DNA from: JAIBJN01 sp963839745
GTDB taxonomy: Bacteria; Actinomycetota; Thermoleophilia; Gaiellales; Gaiellaceae
Length of the DNA: 64,000 nt
Direction of reading: 5' to 3'
Assembly: GCA_963839745.1 (NCBI GenBank)
Contig: CAWIWC010000001.1
Location: forward strand, 145,475-209,474
This document shows positions 9,561-17,538 of the stretch, one piece after another (the stretch's first letter is position 1; every line of letters begins with the position of its first letter). The translations under genes were made by a program, and so were the position numbers. The notes under the pieces were generated by a model, which did not search any database, was not told the origin of the DNA, and saw nothing but the letters and a program-made list of their open reading frames with translations.

Positions 9561-10390
9561 GCGCAACGGTGGACGTCTACCGCGGCGCGCTCGAGGCCGT
9601 CGACCGCATCGTCAACCGCGAGTCGGAGGCCGACGAGGTGCTCCGCAAGACCGTCGACGTGCTTCACGACCGCTTCGACCACTACTCGTGGGTCGGCATC
9701 TACCTCGTCGAGGGGGACGACCTCGTCCTGGGGCCGTGGAAGGGCCCGCAGGCGACCGAGCACGTGCGGATCCCGATCGGTCAGGGCATCTGCGGTGCGG
9801 CCGCGGCAAGCGGCGTCACGGAGGTCGTCGACGACGTGAACGCCGACGACCGCTACCTCGCCTGCTTCGTCTCCACGCGCAGCGAGATCGTCGTCCCGAT
9901 CGCCTACGAAGGCCGCGTGGTCGGCGAGATCGACATCGACTCCGACGTCCCGGCGGCATTCGGGCCCGAGGACCGCGCGTTCCTCGAGCGCGTCGCGCTC
10001 CTCATTTCCCCGCACTGCCTCGTCGGCTGGGACACCGGCGGGCAGGAGTGGAGCGCCGTGATCAAGGCGCTCGACCACCTCGACCTCGTCGTCACCTCCC
10101 TCGAGCGCAGCCTGCCCTTCTACCAGGAGCTCCTCGGTCTCACGCAGGCGAGCGAGATCGTCGGCGAGCAGCGGCGAGAAGGTCGTCTACATCTCGCGGC
10201 CGGGCGAGGAGCCGGCCGGGAACTTCTCCATCGGGCTCCGCGAGAAGCGCTCGGATGCCCACCCGACGCCGTACGACCGCTACGGCGTCGGCGTCCATCA
10301 CGTCGCGTTCGAGGTCGACTCGCGCGAGGTCGTGGACGAGCGGGCGGCGTGGTTGCGGGCGCAGGGCGCCGAGATCGAGAGCGGCCCTGA
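9557..10390 (+). CDS. Free methionine-(R)-sulfoxide reductase-like GAF protein, in frame with VOC N-half
   Basis: Residues 1-160 form a GAF domain of the fRMsr type. Cys79 in GQGICG and Cys103 in YLACFVSTRSEIVVPI are 24 residues apart, the same spacing as the resolving and catalytic Cys of E. coli fRMsr, with the conserved SEIVVPI segment after it. Such enzymes reduce free Met-R-sulfoxide. Known family members end soon after the helix FLERVALLI. Here the frame has no stop, continues through a GTG start (10058) with its own AGGAG, and reads into the VOC gene before running out of frame to 10390. Either this is a GAF-VOC fusion or a stop was lost through a small indel near 10020-10055. Confidence 0.75.
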   Translation: MSATVDVYRGALEAVDRIVNRESEADEVLRKTVDVLHDRFDHYSWVGIYLVEGDDLVLGPWKGPQATEHVRIPIGQGICGAAAASGVTEVVDDVNADDRYLACFVSTRSEIVVPIAYEGRVVGEIDIDSDVPAAFGPEDRAFLERVALLISPHCLVGWDTGGQEWSAVIKALDHLDLVVTSLERSLPFYQELLGLTQASEIVGEQRREGRLHLAAGRGAGRELLHRAPREALGCPPDAVRPLRRRRPSRRVRGRLARGRGRAGGVVAGAGRRDRERP

Positions 10391-10475
10391 GGAGTACGAC
10401 TACCGCGAGGGCTACTACGCCCTCTTCTTCTACGATCCGGACGGCCTCAAGCTCGAGCTCATGTACGTCCCCTAG
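10058..10475 (+). CDS. VOC (glyoxalase/methylmalonyl-CoA epimerase-like) protein, frame interrupted
   Basis: GTG 10058 is preceded by AGGAG at good spacing and begins VIKALDHLDLVVTSLERSLPFYQELLG, a typical first VOC half with metal ligand His. At 10172-10175 one base must be skipped to continue as EKVVYISRPGEEP and then GVGVHHVAFEV and YALFFYDPDGLKLELMYVP, which carries the second metal His and the terminal Glu. The two halves together give about 138 residues, the usual length. The VOC superfamily covers glyoxalases, epimerases and dioxygenases, and the substrate is unknown. Single-base excess is most simply a sequence error, but a real pseudogene cannot be excluded. Confidence 0.75.
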
Positions 10476-10557
10476 GTTTGTCGGCCGAGGACTTCATCCG
10501 CAGCCTCGACCTGCCGGTGACGATCGCCGGTTGCGAGCTCGTCCCGCGCCCGACGGG

Positions 10558-10767
10558 ATGCTCGACATACGGTCGCGAGGTGCGCTCACCCAGAGTCACG
10601 GAACGCGCTTCGAAGCCGACGGTGACACGGCGCGGATCGTGAGCGTGGTCGGCTGGCTCGGGAAGCGCAAGCCCGGCATGCCGCTCGACCAGCACATCGA
10701 GGTCCTTCGCGAGCTGGGCTTCGCCCGCATGATCGTTCGCAGCGGGCAGCAGTACGAGCTCGGCTAG
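10558..10767 (+). CDS. Hypothetical protein, uncertain start
   Basis: An open frame from ATG 10558 gives 69 residues ending HIEVLRELGFARMIVRSGQQYELG. The third-position GC bias is coding-like. Upstream, another frame from TTG 10478 reads SAEDFIRSLDLPVTIAGCELV and would join it by a one-base backward shift, so the intact gene could be about 95 residues. I do not recognise the family. It follows the VOC gene by a few bases. Confidence 0.35.
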   Translation: MLDIRSRGALTQSHGTRFEADGDTARIVSVVGWLGKRKPGMPLDQHIEVLRELGFARMIVRSGQQYELG

Positions 10768-10777
10768 AGACGCGCGG

Positions 10778-11998
10778 TCAGTCGACGGCGAGGGAGTCCC
10801 GGAGGACGCGCTCGGCCTCGCGCACGGGGTCGGCGAGCTCGGCGGCCGCGATCGCGTTCCGGCCGCTGGCCTTCGCCTGGTAGGCGGCCGTGTCCGCGGC
10901 GAGGATGAGGCCTTCGACGCTCGGCCCGGCGCCCTGGTGGGAGACGACGCCGATCGAGACCGTGACCGGCACGTCCTCTGCCCGCGTGAGCTCCTCGACC
11001 TTCGCGCGCATGCGCTCGGCGACGGTCATGGCGCCGCCCATGTCCGTCTCCGGCAGGAGCACGCAGAACTCGTCGCCGCCGAAGCGGGCCGCGACGTCAT
11101 AGGCGCGGGTCGAGTCCCTGAGCGCCGCGGCGACGCTCGCGAGCGCGCGGTCGCCGGCGAGGTGCCCGCGGGCGGTGTTGATGTCCCTGAGGTGGTCGAC
11201 GTCGACCATGAGCAGCGCCACCGGGCGGTCGAACCGGGCGGCGCGGCCCAGCTCCTGGGCCACGGCGGTCTTGAGGTGGCGGACGTTGTAGAGGCCGGTC
11301 TTGGGCTCGATCCGCGTGGACTCGACGAGCGCGGGGATCGCGAGCGAGCGATACGCGAGCGCCATCGGCAGGAGCGTCAGCGCGGCGAGCCCGGGGAAGT
11401 CCTCCCAGAGGGCGGCCCCGATCGCGCCGAGTGAAAGAAGACCCGCGTCGATGAGGACGCAGTCGAAGCGCACGGTGTCCCGCAGGCTGACGCCGCGGGC
11501 GAGCCTGAGGACCGCGGCCAGCAGGCCATAGTGCAGGACGAGGAACGCCGCGATCGCGGCGACGGCGCCGAGCGTCCAGCCCGCTGCCGAGCCGCCGTCG
11601 ACGGCGTCGAACACTGCCCGGGCGAGGAGCGCGGGCGCGACGTAGTTGCAGAGGTTGAAGAGCGCGATGTACCAGTCGCTGCGCGTCCGGATCCACTCCG
11701 GGACGAACGCGACCGCCATGAGCAGAACGAAGAGCGAGGGCGGCAGCACGAGGACGGCCGTGAAGAACGGCGCCAGCGAGAGTTGCGAGCCCTGGTGCTT
11801 GGCGCGGTCGGCGCCCAGCAGGTGGGCCACCGCGACGAGCGGGAGCAGGATCGCGAAGTCGACCCAGTCGCCCCGTTCCACCGGCGTCGGCGGGCCGAGC
11901 TTGGCCAGCAGCGTGACCGTGGCGAGAACGAGCACGAGCTCGAGGCCCGCGGCTTCGCGGCCGAGCCTGTGCGCAGGGGAGTTCTGGACGTGTCGCAT
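10778..11998 (-). CDS. Membrane-bound diguanylate cyclase (GGDEF)
   Basis: About 406 residues. The N-terminal half (20-220) has roughly seven hydrophobic segments, so it is a membrane sensor module. The C-terminal GGDEF domain has the intact active-site motif FGGDEFCVLLPETD and an RxxD inhibitory I-site (RAYD) five residues before it, consistent with product inhibition by c-di-GMP. It makes c-di-GMP from two GTP. The start is ATG 11998, with TTG 12001 just ahead. It stands alone, convergent with the VOC region, and no EAL/HD-GYP phosphodiesterase is in the window. Confidence 0.92.
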   Translation of the reverse strand: MRHVQNSPAHRLGREAAGLELVLVLATVTLLAKLGPPTPVERGDWVDFAILLPLVAVAHLLGADRAKHQGSQLSLAPFFTAVLVLPPSLFVLLMAVAFVPEWIRTRSDWYIALFNLCNYVAPALLARAVFDAVDGGSAAGWTLGAVAAIAAFLVLHYGLLAAVLRLARGVSLRDTVRFDCVLIDAGLLSLGAIGAALWEDFPGLAALTLLPMALAYRSLAIPALVESTRIEPKTGLYNVRHLKTAVAQELGRAARFDRPVALLMVDVDHLRDINTARGHLAGDRALASVAAALRDSTRAYDVAARFGGDEFCVLLPETDMGGAMTVAERMRAKVEELTRAEDVPVTVSIGVVSHQGAGPSVEGLILAADTAAYQAKASGRNAIAAAELADPVREAERVLRDSLAVD

Positions 11999-12060
11999 CA
12001 ACGCCTCGCACCGTTCGTCGGCCGGCCCGAAGGCGATTCGATCCCCCGAATGGGTTACCT

Positions 12061-12110
12061 CTCACCCGTTCGAGTGACCCGAAAGGGTGAGAACGTCCCT
12101 CGAACGAGGG
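12061..12110. promoter_or_regulatory. Two inverted repeats between cyclase start and coiled-coil gene end
   Basis: TCTCACCC (12060-12067) pairs with GGGTGAGA (12085-12092), and CCCTCG-AA-CGAGGG forms a compact hairpin at 12097-12110. The second follows the stop of the minus-strand gene ending at 12115 and may terminate it. The first lies upstream of the cyclase gene and could be an operator. Confidence 0.4.
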
Positions 12111-12114
12111 ATGC

Positions 12115-12810
12115 CTAGCTCTGGTCGAGCGTGCGGCGGAGGAGCTCGGCGGCGCCGGCCGCGCTCATCGCGGGGACGGGCTCGCCTACGGCGTTCGCGG
12201 CCAGCTCGTTCGCCTGGCGCACGAGGGCGTCGCGCTCCGCCGCGACCTGGTTGCGGGCCACGAGCAGCGCCGCACGCACCTGAGTCCCCCACTCCGCGAC
12301 CTCGGCTGGGTCGGGACCCGGCCGGACACCGGCCTCTACCGCAACCCGTGGGCGCCGGCTCAGCGCGTCGGCGAGCTCGCGGGCCCGGGATGCGAGCTCA
12401 TCGGCACGCTCGTCGGCCGCCTTCGTGGCGGCTTCCAGCTCGGAGGCGCGGCTCAGCGCGTCGCGCGCACGCCGCTCGGCCACCCCGAGAGCATCGCGCG
12501 CCCGGATGTGGAACCGGCGTGCGGCCGCCAGGCGCTCGGGGTCGCCGTCAGCCTCCGCGGCGGCGAGCTCCTGCTCGGCCCGCTCGGCGGCGTCCGCGGC
12601 TGCCTCCAGGCCCTGCGTGGACTCCTCGATCTCGCGCTCCACCGCGGCACGTTCGTCGGGAAGCCCCCCGAGGAAGGCGAGGAGATCGAGCGCGGCGCCG
12701 CGCAGCTCCTCGCAGGCGGCGTAGAGCTCGTCGATCTCCGCCAGCTCCGCGGCGGCCTCTTCCTCAGCCCGCTCGAGATCCTCGAGGATCGCGAGCCGCC
12801 GGTCGGCCAT
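12115..12810 (-). CDS. Coiled-coil protein of unknown function
   Basis: A 231-residue Ala/Glu/Arg-rich protein predicted to be almost entirely helical, with long heptad-like runs (for example ELAEIDELYAACEELRG and AERAEQELAAAEA). No enzymatic motif, signal peptide or membrane segment is visible. ATG 12810 overlaps the TGA of the RelA gene (TGATG), so translation is coupled to it. A structural or adaptor role is possible but no family is recognised. Confidence 0.7.
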   Translation of the reverse strand: MADRRLAILEDLERAEEEAAAELAEIDELYAACEELRGAALDLLAFLGGLPDERAAVEREIEESTQGLEAAADAAERAEQELAAAEADGDPERLAAARRFHIRARDALGVAERRARDALSRASELEAATKAADERADELASRARELADALSRRPRVAVEAGVRPGPDPAEVAEWGTQVRAALLVARNQVAAERDALVRQANELAANAVGEPVPAMSAAGAAELLRRTLDQS

Positions 12811-15020
12811 CAGGAGGGCGTGACGCGGTAGGCGTCGAAGACGGACTCGAGGTTGCGGAGCGACCCGAGGAGGGCGCGCAGCGCCTTGATGTCGCCGACC
12901 TCGGCCACGTACCAGTTCTTCGCCATCTGGTCCTCGACGTGGCCGCCGTACTCGACGATGTTCGTGCCGTGCTCGGCGAACGTCCGCGCGACGTCCTCGA
13001 GCAGCCGCGGGCGGTCCCAGGAGACGACCGCGATCTGGACGCGGAAGCTCTGCGAGGCGCCGCCGTCCCACTCCACCGGCGTGAAGCGCTCGGGGTTGCG
13101 CATGAGCGCCTTCACGTTCGGGCAGTCGAGCCGGTGGATCGTGATCCCCTTGCCGAGCGAGATGTAGCCGGCGATCTCGTCCCCGGGCACCGGCGTGCAG
13201 CACTTGGCAAGCCGCACGAGCACGTCCTCGACGCCCGGGACGTGGATTCCGAAGTTCTGGGACGCGACCGCCTCGCGCTCCTTGGGCTTGCGCGGGAGCG
13301 TCTCCTCTTCGACGACCTGTTCGGTCTTGAGCCGGTGGAGGACCTTGTTGGCGACCTGCGAGACCTGGAGCTTCCCGGAGCCGAGGGCAAGGTAGAAGTC
13401 CTCGGCCTTCTTGAAGCCCATCTCCCGGATGATCTCGGCGAGAAGCGGCGACCCGGACAGCTTCTTGTACGGCAGGTTGTGCTGCTTGAGCGCGTTCTCG
13501 AGCGCGTCGCGGCCGCGCTGCTCGGCGACCTCGCGCGTCTCGCGGCTGAACCACTGCCGGATCTTGTTGCGCGCGCGCGAGGAGACCGCGAGCGACAGCC
13601 AGTCTCGCGACGGGCCGCGGCTCGCCTGCTTCGACGTGAGGATCTCGACGAAGTCGCCGCTGCGCATGCGGTAGTGGAGCGGCACGATGCGGCCGTTCAC
13701 CTTCGCGCCCACGGTGCGGTGGCCGACGTCGGTGTGCACCGAGTAGGCGAAGTCGATCGGCGTCGCGCCGGCAGGCAGCGTCTTCACCTCGCCCTTGGGC
13801 GTGAAGACGTACACCTCGTCGAGGGCGAGCTCCGGGAAGGCCCGGCGCAGCTCGTGCGAGTCGGTCTCCTCCTCCTGCCAGTCGGCGAGCTGCTTCATCC
13901 ACGCGAGCTCGGCGGCGGCCGCCTTCTTGCCCTTGGCCCCCTTGTAGAGCCAGTGCGCGGCAATGCCCTTCTCGGCCGTCTCGTGCATCTCGCGCGTGCG
14001 GACCTGGATCTCGAGCGGCTTGCCCTCCGGCCCGATCACGGTCGTGTGCAGCGAGCGGTACATGTTGAACTTGGGCATGGCCACGTAGTCCTTGAAGCGG
14101 CCCGGCATCGGCTTCCAGAGGGAGTGGATGACCCCGAGCGCGCCGTAGCAGTCGCGCTCGCCCTCCTTGCCGTTCCGCTCGACGAGGACGCGCATCGCGG
14201 TCAGGTCGTAGATCTCGTTGAACTCCTTCCCGCGCTTCACCATCTTCTCGTAGATGGAGTAGAAGTGCTTCGCGCGCGAGGCGATCTCCGCGGGGATCCC
14301 GACCTTCTCGAGCTCCTGCTCCAGCGTCTTCCCCGCCGTCTCGACGTACTTCTCGCGCTCCGCGCGGCGCTGGTTGACCATCGCCTCGATTTCGACGTAC
14401 TTGCGCGGGTGCAGCGTCTGGAACGCGAGGTCCTCGAGCTCCCACTTGATCGTGTGGATACCGAGGCGGTGTGCGAGCGGCGCGTAGACCTCGAGCGTCT
14501 CGCGGGCCTTCTGGAGCTGCTTCTGCTTCCCGAGGTATTCGATCGTCCGCATGTTGTGGAGGCGGTCGGCGAGCTTGATCAGGATGACGTCGGGGTCCTG
14601 CGCCATCGCCACGATCATCTTGCGGTAGTTCTCTGCCTGGGCCTGCTCGCGGCTCTGGAAGCGGATCCGGGTCAGCTTGGTGACGCCCTCGACGAGCCTG
14701 GCGACCTCGTCGCCGAACTCCTCGCGCACCTGCTCGATGGTCGCGTCCGTGTCCTCGACGACGTCGTGGATGAGCGCGGCGGCGATCGTCGCGTCGGAGC
14801 GGCGCAGCTCCGCGAGGATCTGCGCGACGCCGAGCGGGTGCAGGATGAAGTCCTCGCCGCTCCGGCGCTGCTGGTCGGCGTGCGCCTCCGAGGCGAAGTG
14901 GTAGGCGCGCTCCAGTAGATCCCGATCGACGTCGGGGTTGTAAGCCGCCACCTCGGCCACGAGCCGGTCGAACAGCTCGTGATGCCGCTCGGCGGACGCG
15001 GTGAGCACCTGACCCGCCAT
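12810..15020 (-). CDS. relA: Bifunctional (p)ppGpp synthetase/hydrolase RelA/SpoT
   Basis: A 736-residue RSH protein of normal length. The HD hydrolase motif is intact (ALIHDVVEDTDATIEQV). The synthetase domain carries RFKDYVAMPKFNMYRSLHTT, the TGS domain starts VYVFTPKGEVKTLP, and a C-terminal ACT domain follows the Cys-containing RLAKCCTPVPGDEI region. It makes and degrades (p)ppGpp in the stringent response. The start ATG 15020 is preceded by TAAGAT six bases upstream, suggesting a leaderless mRNA. The following coiled-coil gene overlaps its stop. Confidence 0.96.
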   Translation of the reverse strand: MAGQVLTASAERHHELFDRLVAEVAAYNPDVDRDLLERAYHFASEAHADQQRRSGEDFILHPLGVAQILAELRRSDATIAAALIHDVVEDTDATIEQVREEFGDEVARLVEGVTKLTRIRFQSREQAQAENYRKMIVAMAQDPDVILIKLADRLHNMRTIEYLGKQKQLQKARETLEVYAPLAHRLGIHTIKWELEDLAFQTLHPRKYVEIEAMVNQRRAEREKYVETAGKTLEQELEKVGIPAEIASRAKHFYSIYEKMVKRGKEFNEIYDLTAMRVLVERNGKEGERDCYGALGVIHSLWKPMPGRFKDYVAMPKFNMYRSLHTTVIGPEGKPLEIQVRTREMHETAEKGIAAHWLYKGAKGKKAAAAELAWMKQLADWQEEETDSHELRRAFPELALDEVYVFTPKGEVKTLPAGATPIDFAYSVHTDVGHRTVGAKVNGRIVPLHYRMRSGDFVEILTSKQASRGPSRDWLSLAVSSRARNKIRQWFSRETREVAEQRGRDALENALKQHNLPYKKLSGSPLLAEIIREMGFKKAEDFYLALGSGKLQVSQVANKVLHRLKTEQVVEEETLPRKPKEREAVASQNFGIHVPGVEDVLVRLAKCCTPVPGDEIAGYISLGKGITIHRLDCPNVKALMRNPERFTPVEWDGGASQSFRVQIAVVSWDRPRLLEDVARTFAEHGTNIVEYGGHVEDQMAKNWYVAEVGDIKALRALLGSLRNLESVFDAYRVTPS

Positions 15021-15026
15021 GAACTC

Positions 15027-15032
15027 ATCTTA
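15027..15032 (-). promoter_or_regulatory. -10 box TAAGAT, 6 nt before relA ATG
   Basis: TANNNT hexamer on the minus strand directly before the start at 15020; no SD fits between. Consistent with leaderless transcription. Confidence 0.5.
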
Positions 15033-15089
15033 GCTCCCGGGGTGCAGGACTCCTGCCCCCGTTCGGGCTAGGACCCTCGGCGTCCCAGG

Positions 15090-16961
15090 CTAGGCCGCGG
15101 CCGCCGCGGGCTCTTCCTGCAGCGCCGCCAGGAACGTCGCCGACTCGACGAGCGGCCGCCAGCTCGTCGCGCCATCGGCGAGCTCGAGCTCGGTGAAAAT
15201 CTCGCGCGCGCGAGGAGACCAGGCGTCGGCGCCCGCCTTCCATTCGGCGAGCAGCGCCAGGCGAAGCTCCTCGTAGCGCGGCGGCGTGTCGAAGATCTCG
15301 CGGACGACCAGCTGCGGCGCTACGGTGCCGTTCCAGCGGTTCGCGGCGAGCTTGAACGCGACGTCGAAGCGCCCGGGCCGGCGGTAGCGGTCGAGCGACG
15401 AGCCTCGCCCGAACGCGATCGCGCCCGAGCGCGCGCCCGCGGCGGTGACGGCAAGGCGCAGGTGCTTCCCCTCCCCCACGGCGCCGAGCTCGGAAAGCTC
15501 GCAGCCCACCGCGAGCAGCGTCACGTTCGGGTTCCCGAGACCGAAGGGCTCGAGGCGCTCCAGCTCCTCGCACAGCCCGAGCGTGAGCTCCCTGCCTTGG
15601 ACGACGGCGTCGACGGGGGTCGTGGGCCGCAGGTCCTCCTCGTCGAGCGCCCCGGCCGCGTGTGCGGCGAACGCCTCCGCGAAGGCCTCGATCTCGTCCG
15701 GGCTGATGGAGAGCCCCGCCGCCGCGCGGTGGCCGCCCCAGCGCGAGAGGTGGGATGCGCACGCCCCGAGCGCGCCGTGCAGGTCGAAGCTCGGGATCGA
15801 GCGGCCGGAGCCGGTCCACTCCTCGCCCTGCTCCCCGCCGGCGATCAGGACGACGGGGCGCCGGAAGCGCTCCACGAGCCGCGACGCGACGATGCCGATG
15901 ACGCCGCGGTGCCAGTCCTCGCCTGCGATGACGTAGCCGAGCCGGCGCTGCCGCGGCTCCGGCCACTCCTCGACCTGGCGCATCGCGTCGCGCAGGATCC
16001 GCTCCTCGACGGCCTGCCGGTCGCGGTTCAGGTCCTCGAGCTCGCCCGCGAGCTCCTTCGCCTCGCGGCCGTCCTCCGTGAGGAGCAGGTCGAGCGCCGC
16101 ACGCGGGTGGCCGAGCCTTCCGGCCGCGTTGATGCGCGGAGCGAGCCGAAAGGCGATCGCGCCGGTGTCCACGGCGGCCGGGTCGACGCCGGCGGCGCGC
16201 ATGAGCGCCTGCAGCCCCGGCTTGTCCGTACGCGCCAGCCTGCGCATCCCGGCGGTCACGAGCGCGCGGTTCTCGTCCAGGAGCGGAACCACGTCGGCCA
16301 CCGTCGCCAGGGCGACGAGGTCGAGGTGGCGGTCGAGGCCCTCGGCGCCGAGCGCCACGAGCAGCTTGTAGACGACGCCGGTGCCGCACAGCTCGGGGAA
16401 CGGGTACTCGGAGGGGCGGGTGGCGACGACCGGGCAGTCGGGCAGGGTCTCGCCGGGCCGGTGGTGGTCGGTGACGATGACCTCGAGGCCGGCGGCGCGC
16501 GCCTCGGCGACCTCCTCGACCGCGGTGATCCCGCAGTCGACCGTGAGCAGGAGCGCACATTCCTCGCGGGCCAGCCGCGCCAGGGTCTCGCGAGACACGC
16601 CGTAGCCCTCCTCGAAGCGGCTCGGAAGGTGCCAGTCGACCTCCGCGCCCAGGCCGCGGAGCGCGGTGACGGCCAGCGCGGTCGCGCAGATGCCGTCGAC
16701 GTCGTAGTCCCCGTGGACACAGATGCGGCCGCCGGCGGCGATCGTCTCGTGGATGAGGGCGCACGCCTCGTCCACGTTGCCGAGCAGCCGCGGGTCGTGC
16801 TCCGGCGGCTCGGCGGCGAGGAAGGCCTTCGCCTTCTCGGGGTCGCCGTAGCCCCGCCGGACGAGGACGCTTGCCGTCGTCTCGCTCAGTCCGAGCGCCT
16901 GGGCGAGCTCCCGGACCTCCTGGCGGGGGCACGGACGCATGGTCCAGGTGCCCTCGTACAT
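15090..16961 (-). CDS. recJ: Single-stranded-DNA-specific exonuclease RecJ
   Basis: A 623-residue DHH-family nuclease. The motifs are in order: DYDVDG (motif I), LLTVDCGI, VTDHHRPGETLPDC (DHH, motif III) and the DHHA1 segment containing WGGHRAAAGLSI. RecJ degrades ssDNA 5' to 3' in recombination and mismatch repair. ATG 16961 follows TACCTT by eight bases without SD; the second Met (MRPCPRQE) eight codons later is an alternative start. It is transcribed in the same direction as relA, with about 70 bp between them. Confidence 0.94.
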   Translation of the reverse strand: MYEGTWTMRPCPRQEVRELAQALGLSETTASVLVRRGYGDPEKAKAFLAAEPPEHDPRLLGNVDEACALIHETIAAGGRICVHGDYDVDGICATALAVTALRGLGAEVDWHLPSRFEEGYGVSRETLARLAREECALLLTVDCGITAVEEVAEARAAGLEVIVTDHHRPGETLPDCPVVATRPSEYPFPELCGTGVVYKLLVALGAEGLDRHLDLVALATVADVVPLLDENRALVTAGMRRLARTDKPGLQALMRAAGVDPAAVDTGAIAFRLAPRINAAGRLGHPRAALDLLLTEDGREAKELAGELEDLNRDRQAVEERILRDAMRQVEEWPEPRQRRLGYVIAGEDWHRGVIGIVASRLVERFRRPVVLIAGGEQGEEWTGSGRSIPSFDLHGALGACASHLSRWGGHRAAAGLSISPDEIEAFAEAFAAHAAGALDEEDLRPTTPVDAVVQGRELTLGLCEELERLEPFGLGNPNVTLLAVGCELSELGAVGEGKHLRLAVTAAGARSGAIAFGRGSSLDRYRRPGRFDVAFKLAANRWNGTVAPQLVVREIFDTPPRYEELRLALLAEWKAGADAWSPRAREIFTELELADGATSWRPLVESATFLAALQEEPAAAAA

Positions 16962-16969
16962 CCCGACCC

Positions 16970-16975
16970 AAGGTA
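16970..16975 (-). promoter_or_regulatory. -10 box TACCTT, 8 nt before recJ start
   Basis: TANNNT hexamer immediately before the recJ start codon at 16961, without SD in between. Confidence 0.4.
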
Positions 16976-17013
16976 GGCAGCGCGTCGGACGGACAGCGGT
17001 TTCGGCTCCTGGC

Positions 17014-17019
17014 TATCCT
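17014..17019 (+). promoter_or_regulatory. -10 box TATCCT, 9 nt before TTG 17029
   Basis: TANNNT hexamer; supports TTG 17029 as start of the following hypothetical gene, since no SD is visible. Confidence 0.4.
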
Positions 17020-17028
17020 CAGAGCGCG

Positions 17029-17484
17029 TTGAGCGACTCGAACTACGTCTCGGGCGACGACTTCGTCGTCGAGTTTCTCGGCTACCGCTTCAGCTTCAAC
17101 GGCGTCGACTTCGAGCAGCGCGTCAACGCTGCCGCCGTCAGGCTCGGGCTCGTCGCCCCGGGCGAGCTCGACGAGGAGGAGACCGCCGACCTCGTGGTGC
17201 TGACGGCCCAGGGGCGCATCGACGAGCCCCGCAGCGGCCTCGGCGACTACCTCGTCCGCCACTGGGAGCGCCTGGCGCTCGTCAACGACGAGTCCCTCGT
17301 CTACTGGCTGCGGAAGCTCATCTTTCGCGGCGCCTGGCTCGACCAGCGCGTCAAGGAGAACCTGCTCGAGGTGGACTGGGACGAGGAGACCGCGGACTTC
17401 GGCTACCGCGAGCCCGACGGCGGCCGCGCGCTCCTCGAGCTCGCGCCCGTGCCGTCCTGGCACGACCTCCAGTTTCGGCGCTGA
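17029..17484 (+). CDS. Conserved-looking hypothetical protein, 151 aa
   Basis: The frame stays open upstream to 16939, but TTG 17029 is favoured because TATCCT sits nine bases before it. The protein is acidic, soluble and without recognisable motifs; features include VVEFLGYRFSFNGVDFEQR and LVYWLRKLIFRGAWLDQR. It is divergent from recJ, with about 70 bp between start codons, and followed by a strong terminator. I cannot assign a function. Confidence 0.7.
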   Translation: MSDSNYVSGDDFVVEFLGYRFSFNGVDFEQRVNAAAVRLGLVAPGELDEEETADLVVLTAQGRIDEPRSGLGDYLVRHWERLALVNDESLVYWLRKLIFRGAWLDQRVKENLLEVDWDEETADFGYREPDGGRALLELAPVPSWHDLQFRR

Positions 17485-17488
17485 AAGA

Positions 17489-17516
17489 GGAAGGGCCGGC
17501 TTGCGCCGGCCCTTCC
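17489..17516. terminator. Bidirectional terminator hairpin
   Basis: A 12-bp perfect stem (17489-17500 with 17505-17516) closes a TTGC loop between the convergent hypothetical gene (ends 17484) and the M28 peptidase gene (ends 17539). Confidence 0.85.
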
Positions 17517-17538
17517 GTTCCTCGAAACGAGGCTCGCC

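Noticed and set aside
12087..14918. 943-codon plus-strand ORF
   Set aside because: Antisense of relA and the coiled-coil gene, whose motifs are clear on the minus strand.
15025..17463. 812-codon minus-strand ORF
   Set aside because: Lies in a different frame from recJ over the same region; low-complexity Arg-rich product.
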